DNA of 64,000 nucleotides from Penium margaritaceum (taxonomy: Eukaryota; Streptophyta; Zygnematophyceae; Desmidiales; Peniaceae): the NCBI GenBank assembly GCA_023375785.1, contig SZWC01000844.1, positions 173,164-237,163 of the forward strand, in the 5' to 3' direction. The position numbers and the translations under genes were made by a program. Below, one piece after another: positions 10,966 through 23,360 of this stretch. How positions within the stretch are numbered: the first letter of the stretch is position 1; every line of letters starts with the position of its first letter. The notes beneath the pieces are model-generated. The model ran no database searches and was not told the DNA's origin. It saw nothing but the letters and a program-made list of their open reading frames with translations.

Positions 10966-11555
10966 TGTTAGTAAAGCACACCGATAAGCCATCTCAATAA
11001 CGGTTCATGTCCTGGACCGAACCAACTTGAGCACCAGTCTCCCGGTCACTCGACCGTTCGGAACCTACTCTCAAGTTATCCCGTAATAAAGTGACACCTG
11101 TCACACCGCATCCGGTTAGCGGAAAGAAGCCATTGCTCTGCCCGTTTCCCCTGTTCTACCCTTTTTATACCGATGATGGTCATTTCCTCGAGTCAACCAG
11201 AATAGTTTTGCACATCATGTTCCCTTTGGTTCCACGGCTTCACCGTCGTGTCCTCGCTCTGCTCGCCTCTCGCATCCAGTCCCTTCATCCACCACTCCCA
11301 GCTCTCTCTTCACTTTGTCACTCGTGATCTTTCGTACACTCCTCACGCATCACTCGCTTCGTCCTTGTACTCTCTCACTGCCCTCCATCTACCTTGGAGC
11401 TTCTATGTCTGGCATCCTCTCACGACTTTGAAACTAAATCCTTGGTCCAGCTCTCACCGCTCTACTTCCGTCACTTCCCTACGTCACTTCTCCCTAGTTC
11501 TGTGCTGCTGCATGCTTCTTTTCCTACTGTGCTCACTCATTGCAATCTTCTGACA
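10966..11555 (+). repeat. 5' LTR of the small element (590 bp)
   Basis: Starts TGTTAGTAAAGC and ends CTTCTGACA. It aligns without net length change to 13935-14524, with scattered substitutions. A TTTTTATACC stretch at 11162-11171 is kept in both copies and could be the TATA element. Confidence 0.93.
11164..11169 (+). promoter_or_regulatory. Possible TATA box in the 5' LTR
   Basis: TTTATA within CTTTTTATACCGA. The same string occurs at the matching place in the 3' LTR (about 14131-14140). Position is plausible for LTR transcription, but there is no further support. Confidence 0.35.
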
Positions 11556-11567
11556 TGGTATCAGAGC
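11556..11567 (+). promoter_or_regulatory. Primer binding site, initiator tRNA-Met type
   Basis: TGGTATCAGAGC follows the CA end of the 5' LTR without a gap. It is the exact 12-base complement of the plant initiator tRNA-Met 3' end used by many plant LTR elements. Confidence 0.93.
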
Positions 11568-13328
11568 ATCAGGCCACATCACCTGGTGCCCCGTGACCGA
11601 GTCATCACTCTGCCGCCATCCTCCCTCCCTCCTCGAGTCTGCACGTCTCCGCCGCCGTTTCCGCCGTTTTGCGCCTCTCCGCTTCGTCAACAGCTCACAT
11701 CAGCAGCATCTCTTGAAGTTCTCCTCGTGCTGAAACAATAACTCGTCATCCAAAGGAAGCCCTGCACCCATTCCGCGCCCGTGGCCAACAATTGAGACTT
11801 GGAGTCAACAATAGCTGCAAGCAGCTCCCGAGCCGCCGCCTATCGTCAAATTCATGGAAGCTTCCTGCCGCTTGTCATCTGTTGCCTCTCATCCTCACAA
11901 GCACCTCCGCCCTTCTCCTTTCCCTTCAACAGCCTCATCTGCTCCATCTGCCCTGTCAACATCAGCTTTTTCGCATCTGTTGTGTCGCGCCGCATCCTCT
12001 CATTGCATTCTCGTGCTATCAGCAACAGCAGCAACGGCCGCCGTCAGGATATCAGACACCACCAGTCTCCCTACTCCCACTGGGAGCCAACTGGGGCACA
12101 AGCCGTCACTTTCCTGACATCAGCGGATCAGTGTCTCTGCCTGTCGCGTGACTGTTTCCGCTACAACCTTCGTCCTCTCGCTGCCGGGACATCGGACACC
12201 ACCAGTCTTCCTGCCCGTCGGTCTCGGGCCAACTGGGGAACAAGCCGTCACTCCCCCGAAAAGCAGAGCACTTGGTTGCTCCATCTCGCCGCCATCCTCA
12301 CCCTGCCGCTACCTCCATCTTTCACCTCCATCACACGCGCATCCTCCTATCCTGCCTTCCCCTCTTCTTGACCTCATCTTCTGCCCGCATAATCTCCGCT
12401 CCAGCCTCCTTCCTCCAGTCTTAGCTTCCTCAGGCTTCCTCAAACTGCCTTCTGCCATCTGCATCGTTTGCGCCGCCTCCACCTCAGCTCAGCCTCATCA
12501 GCGTCATTGAGTCGCCCGCCGTCGTCATCGCAATTCTCACCAGCATCCGTGTCGCCTCCGCATCAGTCCTCTTCATCAACATCTACAACACACGTGGTTT
12601 CGCCCATGCGCCCACTCAGCCATCTGTTATTTCCACCATCATCGCTTCCTCCACTTCAGCTCGGCACAAGGATTCGCTCGGTCGCATTGCCTGTTCCGCG
12701 ACAACATGCGTCCACGCTGAAAACTTCCGCAGCACACGTGGTTTCGCCCATGCGCCCACTCCTATTTGACCAGGTTCCGCCGCGTTAGCATCTGCATCTA
12801 CAACCAACACAAGGACCTGCACAAAGCTAGCTGCCCGCTTTGCAGCAGCCTGCACCCATGCCAGAAGCAGATTTCTCGCGGCGCGTTGGCATTCGCCTTC
12901 ACCTTGCCGCATTCTACTCCTCTCTGTCACAGTGCACGTGGTTCTGCCCCTGCGCCCACCCATTCATCAAGCAGCCTCCACCTCCTCTTGATCGCTTCCG
13001 TCTTGTCCGCTAAGCACAAGGATCCACCCGGTCGCGTCACTTGTTGTGCGCTAACCTGCACCCACGCCGAAAACTTCCTCAGCGCAAGTGGTTTCGCCCT
13101 TGCGCCCACTCCTATCAGCACCTTCCACTTTCTCCTCATGTGCATCTGCGATCAGCACAAATACCTGCATGCGTTAGCTGCCAACTTTGCAGCGTCCTGC
13201 ACCCATGCCAGAAGCATATTTCTTGTTGGGCGTTGGCTCCTGCCTTCCCCTTGCTGCATTCTACTACTCAGAGCACGCGCCTACCCATCCATGTGGTGTC
13301 TTTCCCTCCGGGTTGAGCACCTCCAACC
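11568..13328 (+). other. Non-coding internal region of the small element with degenerate internal repeats
   Basis: C/T-rich sequence with runs of Ser/Pro/His-type codons and no credible gene. A motif of about 25 bases around CACGTGGTTTCGCCC and GCGCCCACTC recurs near 12591, 12734, 12930 and 13087. The spacing is 140-200 bp, and each copy has variants of CACCCACGCC before it. The same motif family occurs at 33798 and 34127 in the related element to the right. Confidence 0.6.
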
Positions 13329-13886
13329 ATGACGCACTACAATCCTCCCGCCAACTTTCAACGGCGGATTCGGAGACTCCGGCAACCTGACACTGATCCT
13401 CGCCTGGTTCCTTTGATCGATCGCATTCCTGTGCTCGAGTTTGTGGACGAAGAAGACAACAACTTCATGGAATGGGAGGAAGCACTCATGAATGTTACTC
13501 AACGGGTAACAATCTGTGGTTTGCGTATGAAGCGGCTGTTCATAGACGCATTATGGTGGTCCTCCCGCCAATCTCGGGCCTACCGAGAAAACTACTACTA
13601 CGCTCTCTGTCAGGCCCGAGCACTACTCCTAACAACCACATACCAGCCCTTCCATGCCACCATCCTCAGAGGAGGTCTGAACATTTCCTCTATTGTGGAC
13701 AACATCGAAGAGATGTGCGCACAAGGAGAACCTGCCGACCAAACGGAATACAGGAGAAGAGTCAGCGGATCTACTCCTCAAGGACTAAACCCATATCGGC
13801 TTCCTATACCTCCTCCACTACCGCCAACTCCCTCTCCGACACCAAAACCCTCCGATGATCTTGCTCCATTAGAAGAGAATACGTGA
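13329..13886 (+). CDS. Unrecognised 185-residue ORF of the small element
   Basis: Starts at an ATG in good context (CAACCATGAC) and ends 48 bp before the 3' LTR. I do not recognise the product. The N-terminal part is basic (FQRRIRRLRQ), followed by an acidic stretch (EFVDEEDNNFMEWEE, residues 37-51). A helical-looking middle rich in Arg, Tyr and Leu follows, then a Pro/Thr/Ser-rich tail from about residue 150. There is no zinc knuckle, protease, RT or integrase motif, and no signal peptide. The ordinary amino-acid composition and absence of repeats set it apart from the surrounding low-complexity sequence, so it is the best coding candidate in the element. A Gag-like or accessory role is possible but unproven. 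A 234-codon ORF sits in the same relative place in the related element at 34477. Confidence 0.5.
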   Translation: MTHYNPPANFQRRIRRLRQPDTDPRLVPLIDRIPVLEFVDEEDNNFMEWEEALMNVTQRVTICGLRMKRLFIDALWWSSRQSRAYRENYYYALCQARALLLTTTYQPFHATILRGGLNISSIVDNIEEMCAQGEPADQTEYRRRVSGSTPQGLNPYRLPIPPPLPPTPSPTPKPSDDLAPLEENT

Positions 13887-13934
13887 TACCTTCGGAGAAC
13901 CGTCCATTCCTCACCTTATCGGTGTGCCCGGGGG

Positions 13935-14524
13935 TGTCAATAAATCACACGAATAAGCCATCTCAATAACAGTTCAGGTCCTGGACCGAACCAACTTGAG
14001 CAACGGTCTCCCGGTCACTGGACCGTTCGGAACCAACTCTAAAGTCATCCCCTAATAAAGTGACACCTGTCACACCGCTTCCGGCTAGCGGAAAGAAGCC
14101 GTTGCTCTGCCCGTTTGCCCTTTTCTGCCCTTTTTATACCGAGGATGTTCATTCCCTCGAGTCAACCAGAACAGTTCTGCACATCCTATTCCCTTTGGTT
14201 CCACGGCTTTGCCGCCGTGTCCTCGCTCTGCTCGCCTCTCGCATCCAGTGACTTCGTCCACCACTCCCAGCTCTCTCTTCCCTTTGTCACTAGTGATCTT
14301 TCGAACACTCCTCACGCATCACTCGCTTCATCGCTGTACTCTCTCGCTGCCTTCCGTCTACCTTGGTACTTCAGTGTCTGGCGTCCTCTCACGACTCTGA
14401 AACTAACTCCTTGGGCCAGCTCTCACCGCTCTGCTTCCGTCACTTCCCTGCGTCACTTCTCCCTAGTTCCGTACTGCTGCCAGCTTCTGCTCCTACTATG
14501 CTCACTCATTGCAATCTTCTGACA
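13935..14524 (+). repeat. 3' LTR of the small element (590 bp)
   Basis: Starts TGTCAATAAATC after a G-run and ends CTTCTGACA. It is the direct copy of 10966-11555 and is followed by the GCAAA duplication at 14525-14529. Confidence 0.93.
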
Positions 14525-17500
14525 GCAAAGGCATTGCCAGGCATTTCCCAGGCATTGCTACAAATTACCAGTCATTGCCAGGCAATGCGCACGCATTGCC
14601 AGGCATTGCCCAATCATTGCCAGGCATTCCCAAGCATTGCCCAGGCATTGCCAAGCATTGTCCAGGCATTTCCAGGCACTGCCAGGAATTACACAGGCAT
14701 TGCCATGCATTGTCAGGCATTACCAGGCATTGTTCGGCATTGCAAGGTAATGCCGAGGCATTCCACATGCATTCCCCAGGCATTGCCACGTATTGCCAGG
14801 CATTGCCAGGCATTGCCCAGGCATTGCCAGGTATTGCCAGGCATTGCCATGCATTGTTAGGCATTGCTACGCATTGCCCAGGCATTGTCAGGCATTGCCA
14901 CGCATTGTCAGGCATTGCCAGGTATTGTCATGCATTGCCACGCATTGTCAGGTATTGTCAGGAATTGCCAGGCATTGCTAGGCATTACCAGGCATTGCCC
15001 AGGCATTTAAAGTCATTGCCCAGGCATTGCAAGGTATTTCCAGGCATTGCCAGGCATTGCCTAGTTATTGCCAAGCATTTTCCAGGCATTGCCAGGCATT
15101 GCCAGTCATTGCCAGGCATTGCCTACGCATTCCTAGGCATTGCCCAAGCATTGTCAAGCATTCTTACGCATTGCCCAGGCATTTCTATGCATTGCCAGGC
15201 ATTGCCTAGGCATTGCGAGGCATTGCCCAGGCATTGCCAGGCATTGACAGGCATTGCCCAGGGACTGCCAGGCATTGCCAGGCATTGCCGAACATTGTCA
15301 GGCATTGCCCAGGCATTGCCACGCATTGCCCAGGTATTGCAAGGCATTGTACAGGCATTGCCAAGCATTGCCCATGCATTTCCAGGCATTGCTAAGCATC
15401 GCCAGACATTGTCCAGGCATTGCCAGGCATTGCCCGGGCATTACTAGGCATTGTCAGGAATTTCCACGCATTGCCAGGCATTGCCTATACATTGCGAGGC
15501 ATTCCTCAAGCATTGCCAAGCATTGCCAGGCATTGCCCAGGCATTGCCAGGCATTGCCCAGGCATTCCCAGGCATTGCTTGGCATTGCCGGGCATTGCCT
15601 AGGCATTGTCAGGCATTACCCAGGCATTGTCACGCATTGCCAGGCATTGCCATGCATTGCTAGCCATTGCCCAGGCATTACCAGGCATTACCGAGGCATT
15701 ACCAGGCATTCCTTGGCATTGCCAGGCATTTCCAGGCACTGCCCAGGCATTGCTAGGCATTGCGACGCATTGTCCAGGCATTGCCAGGCATTTCCCGGGC
15801 ATTGCCAGGCATTGCCAGCTATTGCTAGGCATTGCCATGCATTGCCCAAGCATTGCCAGGCGTTGCCAGCCATTTCCCAAGCAGTGTCGGGCATTGCCAG
15901 GCATTGCCAAGCATTGCCAAAGCATTGCCAGGCATTGCCAAGCATTGCCAGGCATTGCCCAGGCATTACCAGGAATTGTTAGGCATTACTAGGCCTTTCC
16001 TAGGTATTGCGAGGCATTGTCCAGGCATTGCTAAGACATTGCAAAGCATTGCAAGGCATCTTCAGGCATTGCTAGGCATTGCCAGGCATTGCCAGGCATT
16101 GCCAAGCATTGCCCAGTCATTGCCATGCTTTGCCCAGGTATTGCCAGGCATTGCCCAGGCATTGCCCAGGCATTCTCAAGCATTGCCACGCATTGCCCAT
16201 GCATTCCCAAGCATTGCCAGGCATTGCCAAGCATTGCCTAGGCATTTCCAGGCATTAGTAGGCCTTGCCTAGGCATTGCCAAGCATTGCCAGGCATTGCC
16301 CAAGCATTTCCAGGCATTGCCCAGGCATTGCTAGGCATTGTCAGGCATTGCCAGGCATTGTCCAGGCATTGTATAGGCATTGCCCAGGCATTGCCAGGCA
16401 TTGACAGGCATTGCCAGGCATTACCCAGGCATTGCCAGGCATTGTGAGGCATTGCCAGGCATTGCCAGGCATTGCCCAGGCATTACCAAGCTTTGTCCAG
16501 GCATTGCCAAGCATTACACCGGCGATGCCAGGCATTGTTAGGTATTGCCAGGCATTGCCAGGCATTGGCAAGCATTACCGAGGCATTTCCTGGCTTTGCC
16601 CAGGCATTGCCAGGCATTTTCCAGGCATTACGAGGCATTGCCAAGCATTGCTAGGCATTGCCCAGGCATTTCTAGGCATTGCCAGGCATTACCAAGCATT
16701 GCCATCGAATTGCCAGGCATTGCCCAGGCATTGCCAAGACATATCCAGGCATTGCCAGGCATTGCCAAGCATTGTCAGGCATTGTTCGGCATTGCCAGGC
16801 ATTGCCAGGCATAGCCTAGGCATTGCTAGGAATTGCCAGGCATTTCCCAAGCATTACCAGGCATTGCCAGGCATTGCCAAGCATTGCCAATCATTGCCCA
16901 GGCATTACCAGGCGTTCCCCAAGCATTGTCCGAGCATTGCTGAGGCATTGCCATACATTTCCAGGCATTACCAGGCATTGTCAGGCATTGCCAGGCATTA
17001 CCCAGGCATTGCCAGGCATTGCACAGGCATTCCTAGCCATTGCCAGGCATTGCCCAGGCATTCCCATGCATTGCCAGGCATTGTTCAGGCATTGCCAAGC
17101 ATTGCCGGGCATTCTCAAACTTTCCCTAGGCATTGCCAGGCATTGATAGGCATTGTCCTGGCATTGCCAAGCATTACTGGGCATTGCCAGGCATTTCCAA
17201 GGCATTGCGAGGCATTGCCAGGCATTACATTGGCATTGCCAGGCATTGCCCAGGCATTGCACAGGCATTGTCCACGCATTGCCAGGCATTGCCCAGGCAT
17301 TGCCAGGTATTGCCAGGCATTTCCAGGCATTGACAGGCATTACCTAGGCATTGCCAGGCATTGCCTAGGCATTGCCTGGCATTACTATGTATTGCGAGGC
17401 ATTGCGTAGGCATTGCCAGACATTATCAAGGATTAACCAGGTATTGCCAGTCATTTACTGGCATTGCCCAGGCACTGCTAGATATTGCCCAAGCATTGCC

Positions 17501-18570
17501 AGGCATTCCTAGGCATTGCCCAGGCATTGCCTTTCTTGAGATTGCCCAGGCATTGCCATGCATTGTCCAGGCATTACCAATGGATTGCCAGGCATTGCCA
17601 GGCATTGTTAGGCATTGCTAGGCATTGCTAGGCATTGCCAGGCATTGCCCAGGCATTGCCAGGCTTTGCCTAGGCATTGCTTGGCATTGCATAGGCATTG
17701 CCAGGCATTGCCGAGGCATTTCCAGGCATTGTCCAGGCATTCTCAAGCATTGCTAGGCATTGCCGAGGCATTCCCAAGCATTGCAAGGCATTGCCAAGCA
17801 TTGCCTAGGCATTGCCAGGCATTGCTAGGCATTTCCGGGCATTGCCAAGCATTGCCAGGCATTGCCAGGCATTGCCCAGGCATTGCCTAGGCATTGCCAG
17901 GCATTGTCAGGCATTGCCAGGCATTTTTGAGGCATTGTATACGCATTGCCCAGGCATTTCCAAGAATTAACTAGCATTGCCAGGCATTGCCCAGACATTG
18001 CCAGGCATTGTGAGGCATTGCCATGCATTGCCAGGCATTGCATGCATTGCTAGGCATTGCCAGTCATTGCCCAAGCATTGCCCAGGCAGAACTAGGCTTT
18101 GTCCAGGCATTTCCAAGCATTAAACAGGCATTGCACGGTATTGTTAGGCATTGCCAGGCATTGGCAAGCATTACCGAGGCGGTGCCTGGCATTGCCCAGG
18201 CATTTCCAGGAATTACCTAGGCATTGCCAGGCATTGCCAAGCACTGCTAGGCGTTGCCCAGGCATTTCCAGGAATTGCCAGGCATTACCAGGCATTGCCC
18301 ACAAATTCCCGGGCATTTCCTAGGCATTGCCAAGACATTGCCAGGCATTGCCAAGCATTGCCAAGCTTTGCCAGGCATTGCCCGGCATTGCCAGGAATTG
18401 CCCACACATTTTCAGGCATTTCCTGGCATATCCCAAGCATTTTTGGGCATTGCCAGGCATTGCCCAGGCATTATCAGACATTGCCATGCATTGCCACGAA
18501 TTGCCAAGCATTGCCCAGGCATTGCCAAGCATAGCCCAGGCATTGCCCATGCATTGCTGAGGCATTGCTA
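14525..18570 (+). repeat. Satellite of 10/11-bp units, CCAGGCATTG polarity (continuation)
   Basis: The same array as 8131-10965, continued after the retroelement. Units are 10 or 11 bp and heavily point-mutated, with no obvious higher-order unit. It passes directly into the 11-bp GGCACAACTCT array at 18571 with no unique DNA between. Confidence 0.96.
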
Positions 18571-19483
18571 TGGCACAACTCTGGCACAACTCTGGCACAA
18601 CTCTGGCACAACACTGGCACAACTCTGGCACAACTCTGGGACAACTATGGCACAACTCTTGCACAACTCTGGCACAACTCTGGCTCAACTCTGGCACAAC
18701 TCTGGCACAACACTGGCACAACTCTGGCACAACTCTGGGACAACTATGGCACAACTCTTGCATAACTCTGGCACAACTCTGGCTCACCTATGGCACAACT
18801 CTGGCACAACTCGGCCACAATTCTGGCACAACTCTGGCACAACTCTGGCACAACCCTGGCACAACTCGACCACAACTTTGGCCCATCTCTGGCACAACTC
18901 TGGCACAACTATGGCACAACTCTTGCACAACTATGGCACAACTCTGGCACACCTATGGCACAACTCTGGCACAACTCTGGCACAATTCTGGCACAACTCT
19001 GGCACAACTCTGGAACAATTATGGCAAAACTCTGGCACAAGTCTGGCACAACTCTGGCACAACTCTGGCACAACTCTGGCGCAACTCTGGCACAACTCTT
19101 GCACAACTCTGGCACAACTCTGGCACAACTCTGGCACAACTCTGGCACAACTCTGGCACGACTCTGGCACAACTCTGCCACAACTTTGGCACAACTCTGG
19201 CATAATCTGGCACAACTCTGGCACAACTCTGGCACAACTCTTGAACAACTCTGGCACAACTCTGACCCAACTCTTACAAAACTCCTAAACAACTCTGGCA
19301 CAACTCTGGCACAACTCTGGCCCAACTCTGGCACAAACCTGGCACAACACTGGCACAGCTCTGCCACAGATCTGGCACAACATTTGCACAACTCTGGCAC
19401 ACCTCTGGCACAACTCAACACAACTCTGGCACAACTTTGGCTAAACCATGCCACAACTCTGGCACAACTCTGGCAGAACTCTG

Positions 19484-22400
19484 GCACAACTCTGGCACAA
19501 CTCTCGCACAATTCTGGCACAACTCTGGCACAAATTCGGCACAACTCTGGCACAACTCTGGCACCACTCTGGCACAACTCGGGCACAACTCTGGTACAAC
19601 TCTGGCACAACTCTGGCACGACTCTAGCACATGTCCGGCACAACTCTGGCACAACTCTCGCACAATTCTGGCACAACTCTGGCACAAATTCGGCACAACT
19701 CTGGCACAACTCTGGCACCACTCTGGCACAACTCGGGCACAACTCTGGTACAACTCTGGCACAACTCTGGCACGACTCTAGCACATGTCCGGCACAACTC
19801 TGGCACAACTCTCGCACAATTCTGGCACAACTCTGGCACAAATTCGGCACAACTCTGGCACAACTCTGGCACCACTCTGGCACAACTCGGGCACAACTCT
19901 GGTACAACTCTGGCACAACTCTGGCACGACTCTAGCACATGTCCGGCACAACTCTGGCACAACTCTCGCACAATTCTGGCACAACTCTGGCACAAATTCG
20001 GCACAACTCTGGCACAACTCTGGCACCACTCTGGCACAACTCGGGCACAACTCTGGTACAACTCTGGCACAACTCTGGCACGACTCTAGCACATGTCCGG
20101 CACAACTCTGGCACAACTCTCGCACAATTCTGGCACAACTCTGGCACAAATTCGGCACAACTCTGGCACAACTCTGGCACCACTCTGGCACAACTCGGGC
20201 ACAACTCTGGTACAACTCTGGCACAACTCTGGCACGACTCTAGCACATGTCCGGCACAACTCTGGCACAACTCTCGCACAATTCTGGCACAACTCTGGCA
20301 CAAATTCGGCACAACTCTGGCACAACTCTGGCACCACTCTGGCACAACTCGGGCACAACTCTGGTACAACTCTGGCACAACTCTGGCACGACTCTAGCAC
20401 ATGTCCGGCACAACTCTGGCACAACTCTCGCACAATTCTGGCACAACTCTGGCACAAATTCGGCACAACTCTGGCACAACTCTGGCACCACTCTGGCACA
20501 ACTCGGGCACAACTCTGGTACAACTCTGGCACAACTCTGGCACGACTCTAGCACATGTCCGGCACAACTCTGGCACAACTCTCGCACAATTCTGGCACAA
20601 CTCTGGCACAAATTCGGCACAACTCTGGCACAACTCTGGCACCACTCTGGCACAACTCGGGCACAACTCTGGTACAACTCTGGCACAACTCTGGCACGAC
20701 TCTAGCACATGTCCGGCACAACTCTGGCACAACTCTCGCACAATTCTGGCACAACTCTGGCACAAATTCGGCACAACTCTGGCACAACTCTGGCACCACT
20801 CTGGCACAACTCGGGCACAACTCTGGTACAACTCTGGCACAACTCTGGCACGACTCTAGCACATGTCCGGCACAACTCTGGCACAACTCTCGCACAATTC
20901 TGGCACAACTCTGGCACAAATTCGGCACAACTCTGGCACAACTCTGGCACCACTCTGGCACAACTCGGGCACAACTCTGGTACAACTCTGGCACAACTCT
21001 GGCACGACTCTAGCACATGTCCGGCACAACTCTGGCACAACTCTCGCACAATTCTGGCACAACTCTGGCACAAATTCGGCACAACTCTGGCACAACTCTG
21101 GCACCACTCTGGCACAACTCGGGCACAACTCTGGTACAACTCTGGCACAACTCTGGCACGACTCTAGCACATGTCCGGCACAACTCTGGCACAACTCTCG
21201 CACAATTCTGGCACAACTCTGGCACAAATTCGGCACAACTCTGGCACAACTCTGGCACCACTCTGGCACAACTCGGGCACAACTCTGGTACAACTCTGGC
21301 ACAACTCTGGCACGACTCTAGCACATGTCCGGCACAACTCTGGCACAACTCTCGCACAATTCTGGCACAACTCTGGCACAAATTCGGCACAACTCTGGCA
21401 CAACTCTGGCACCACTCTGGCACAACTCGGGCACAACTCTGGTACAACTCTGGCACAACTCTGGCACGACTCTAGCACATGTCCGGCACAACTCTGGCAC
21501 AACTCTCGCACAATTCTGGCACAACTCTGGCACAAATTCGGCACAACTCTGGCACAACTCTGGCACCACTCTGGCACAACTCGGGCACAACTCTGGTACA
21601 ACTCTGGCACAACTCTGGCACGACTCTAGCACATGTCCGGCACAACTCTGGCACAACTCTCGCACAATTCTGGCACAACTCTGGCACAAATTCGGCACAA
21701 CTCTGGCACAACTCTGGCACCACTCTGGCACAACTCGGGCACAACTCTGGTACAACTCTGGCACAACTCTGGCACGACTCTAGCACATGTCCGGCACAAC
21801 TCTGGCACAACTCTCGCACAATTCTGGCACAACTCTGGCACAAATTCGGCACAACTCTGGCACAACTCTGGCACCACTCTGGCACAACTCGGGCACAACT
21901 CTGGTACAACTCTGGCACAACTCTGGCACGACTCTAGCACATGTCCGGCACAACTCTGGCACAACTCTCGCACAATTCTGGCACAACTCTGGCACAAATT
22001 CGGCACAACTCTGGCACAACTCTGGCACCACTCTGGCACAACTCGGGCACAACTCTGGTACAACTCTGGCACAACTCTGGCACGACTCTAGCACATGTCC
22101 GGCACAACTCTGGCACAACTCTCGCACAATTCTGGCACAACTCTGGCACAAATTCGGCACAACTCTGGCACAACTCTGGCACCACTCTGGCACAACTCGG
22201 GCACAACTCTGGTACAACTCTGGCACAACTCTGGCACGACTCTAGCACATGTCCGGCACAACTCTGGCACAACTCTCGCACAATTCTGGCACAACTCTGG
22301 CACAAATTCGGCACAACTCTGGCACAACTCTGGCACCACTCTGGCACAACTCGGGCACAACTCTGGTACAACTCTGGCACAACTCTGGCACGACTCTAGC

Positions 22401-23003
22401 ACATGTCCGGCACAACTCTGGCACAACTCTCGCACAATTCTGGCACAACTCTGGCACAAATTCGGCACAACTCTGGCACAACTCTGGCACCACTCTGGCA
22501 CAACTCGGGCACAACTCTGGTACAACTCTGGCACAACTCTGGCACGACTCTAGCACATGTCCGGCACAACTCTGGCACAACTCTCGCACAATTCTGGCAC
22601 AACTCTGGCACAAATTCGGCACAACTCTGGCACAACTCTGGCACCACTCTGGCACAACTCGGGCACAACTCTGGTACAACTCTGGCACAACTCTGGCACG
22701 ACTCTAGCACATGTCCGGCACAACTCTGGCACAACTCTCGCACAATTCTGGCACAACTCTGGCACAAATTCGGCACAACTCTGGCACAACTCTGGCACCA
22801 CTCTGGCACAACTCGGGCACAACTCTGGTACAACTCTGGCACAACTCTGGCACGACTCTAGCACATGTCCGGCACAACTCTGGCACAACTCTCGCACAAT
22901 TCTGGCACAACTCTGGCACAAATTCGGCACAACTCTGGCACAACTCTGGCACCACTCTGGCACAACTCGGGCACAACTCTGGTACAACTCTGGCACAACT
23001 CTC
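19484..23003 (+). repeat. Higher-order repeat, 154-bp unit (14 x 11 bp), about 23 copies
   Basis: Variants such as CACATGTCCGG, CGCACAATTCTGG and CACAAATTCGG recur every 154 bp from about 19484 to 23003 with no difference that I can see between full copies. The 'ACATGTCCGG' landmark occurs from 19628 to 22862 at a constant step of 154. Confidence 0.95.
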
Positions 23004-23360
23004 GCACAACTCTGGCACAACTCTGGCACAACTCTGGCACAACCCTGGCACAACTCTGGCACAACGTTGGCACAACGCTGGCACAACTCTGGCACATCTC
23101 TGGCACAATTCTTACACAACTCTGGCACAAATTTGGCACAACTCTGGCACAACTCTGGCACAACTCTTGCACAACTCTGTCACAACTCTGGCACAACTCT
23201 GGCCCAACTCAGCCACAACTCAGGCACAACTCTGGCACGACTCTGTCACAACTCTGGCAGAACTCTGGCACAACTCGGCACAACTCTGGCCCAATTCTGG
23301 CACAACTCTGGCACAACTCTGGCACAACACTGGCACAACTCTGGCACAACTCTGGCACAA

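Larger units (their letters stand above)
10966..14524 (+). mobile_element. Complete small LTR retroelement (non-autonomous type) inserted in the satellite
   Basis: The element is 3559 bp with two direct repeats of exactly 590 bp at its ends, each TG...CA. An exact TGGTATCAGAGC primer binding site directly follows the 5' LTR, a G-run (cccggggg) precedes the 3' LTR, and a perfect 5-bp duplication GCAAA flanks it. The internal 2.4 kb shows no RT, integrase, protease or capsid motif. It holds only a Ser/Pro-rich low-complexity stretch with internal repeats and one 185-codon ORF. It must have been mobilised by enzymes from another element. The initiator-Met primer site is typical of plant Copia and Gypsy elements. 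Confidence 0.93.

Noticed and set aside
7686-18570. Many 60-340 codon ORFs of HCQALPGIAR and MPGNAWQCLA type
   Set aside because: Translations of GCATTGCCAG units with frame drift between 10- and 11-bp monomers.
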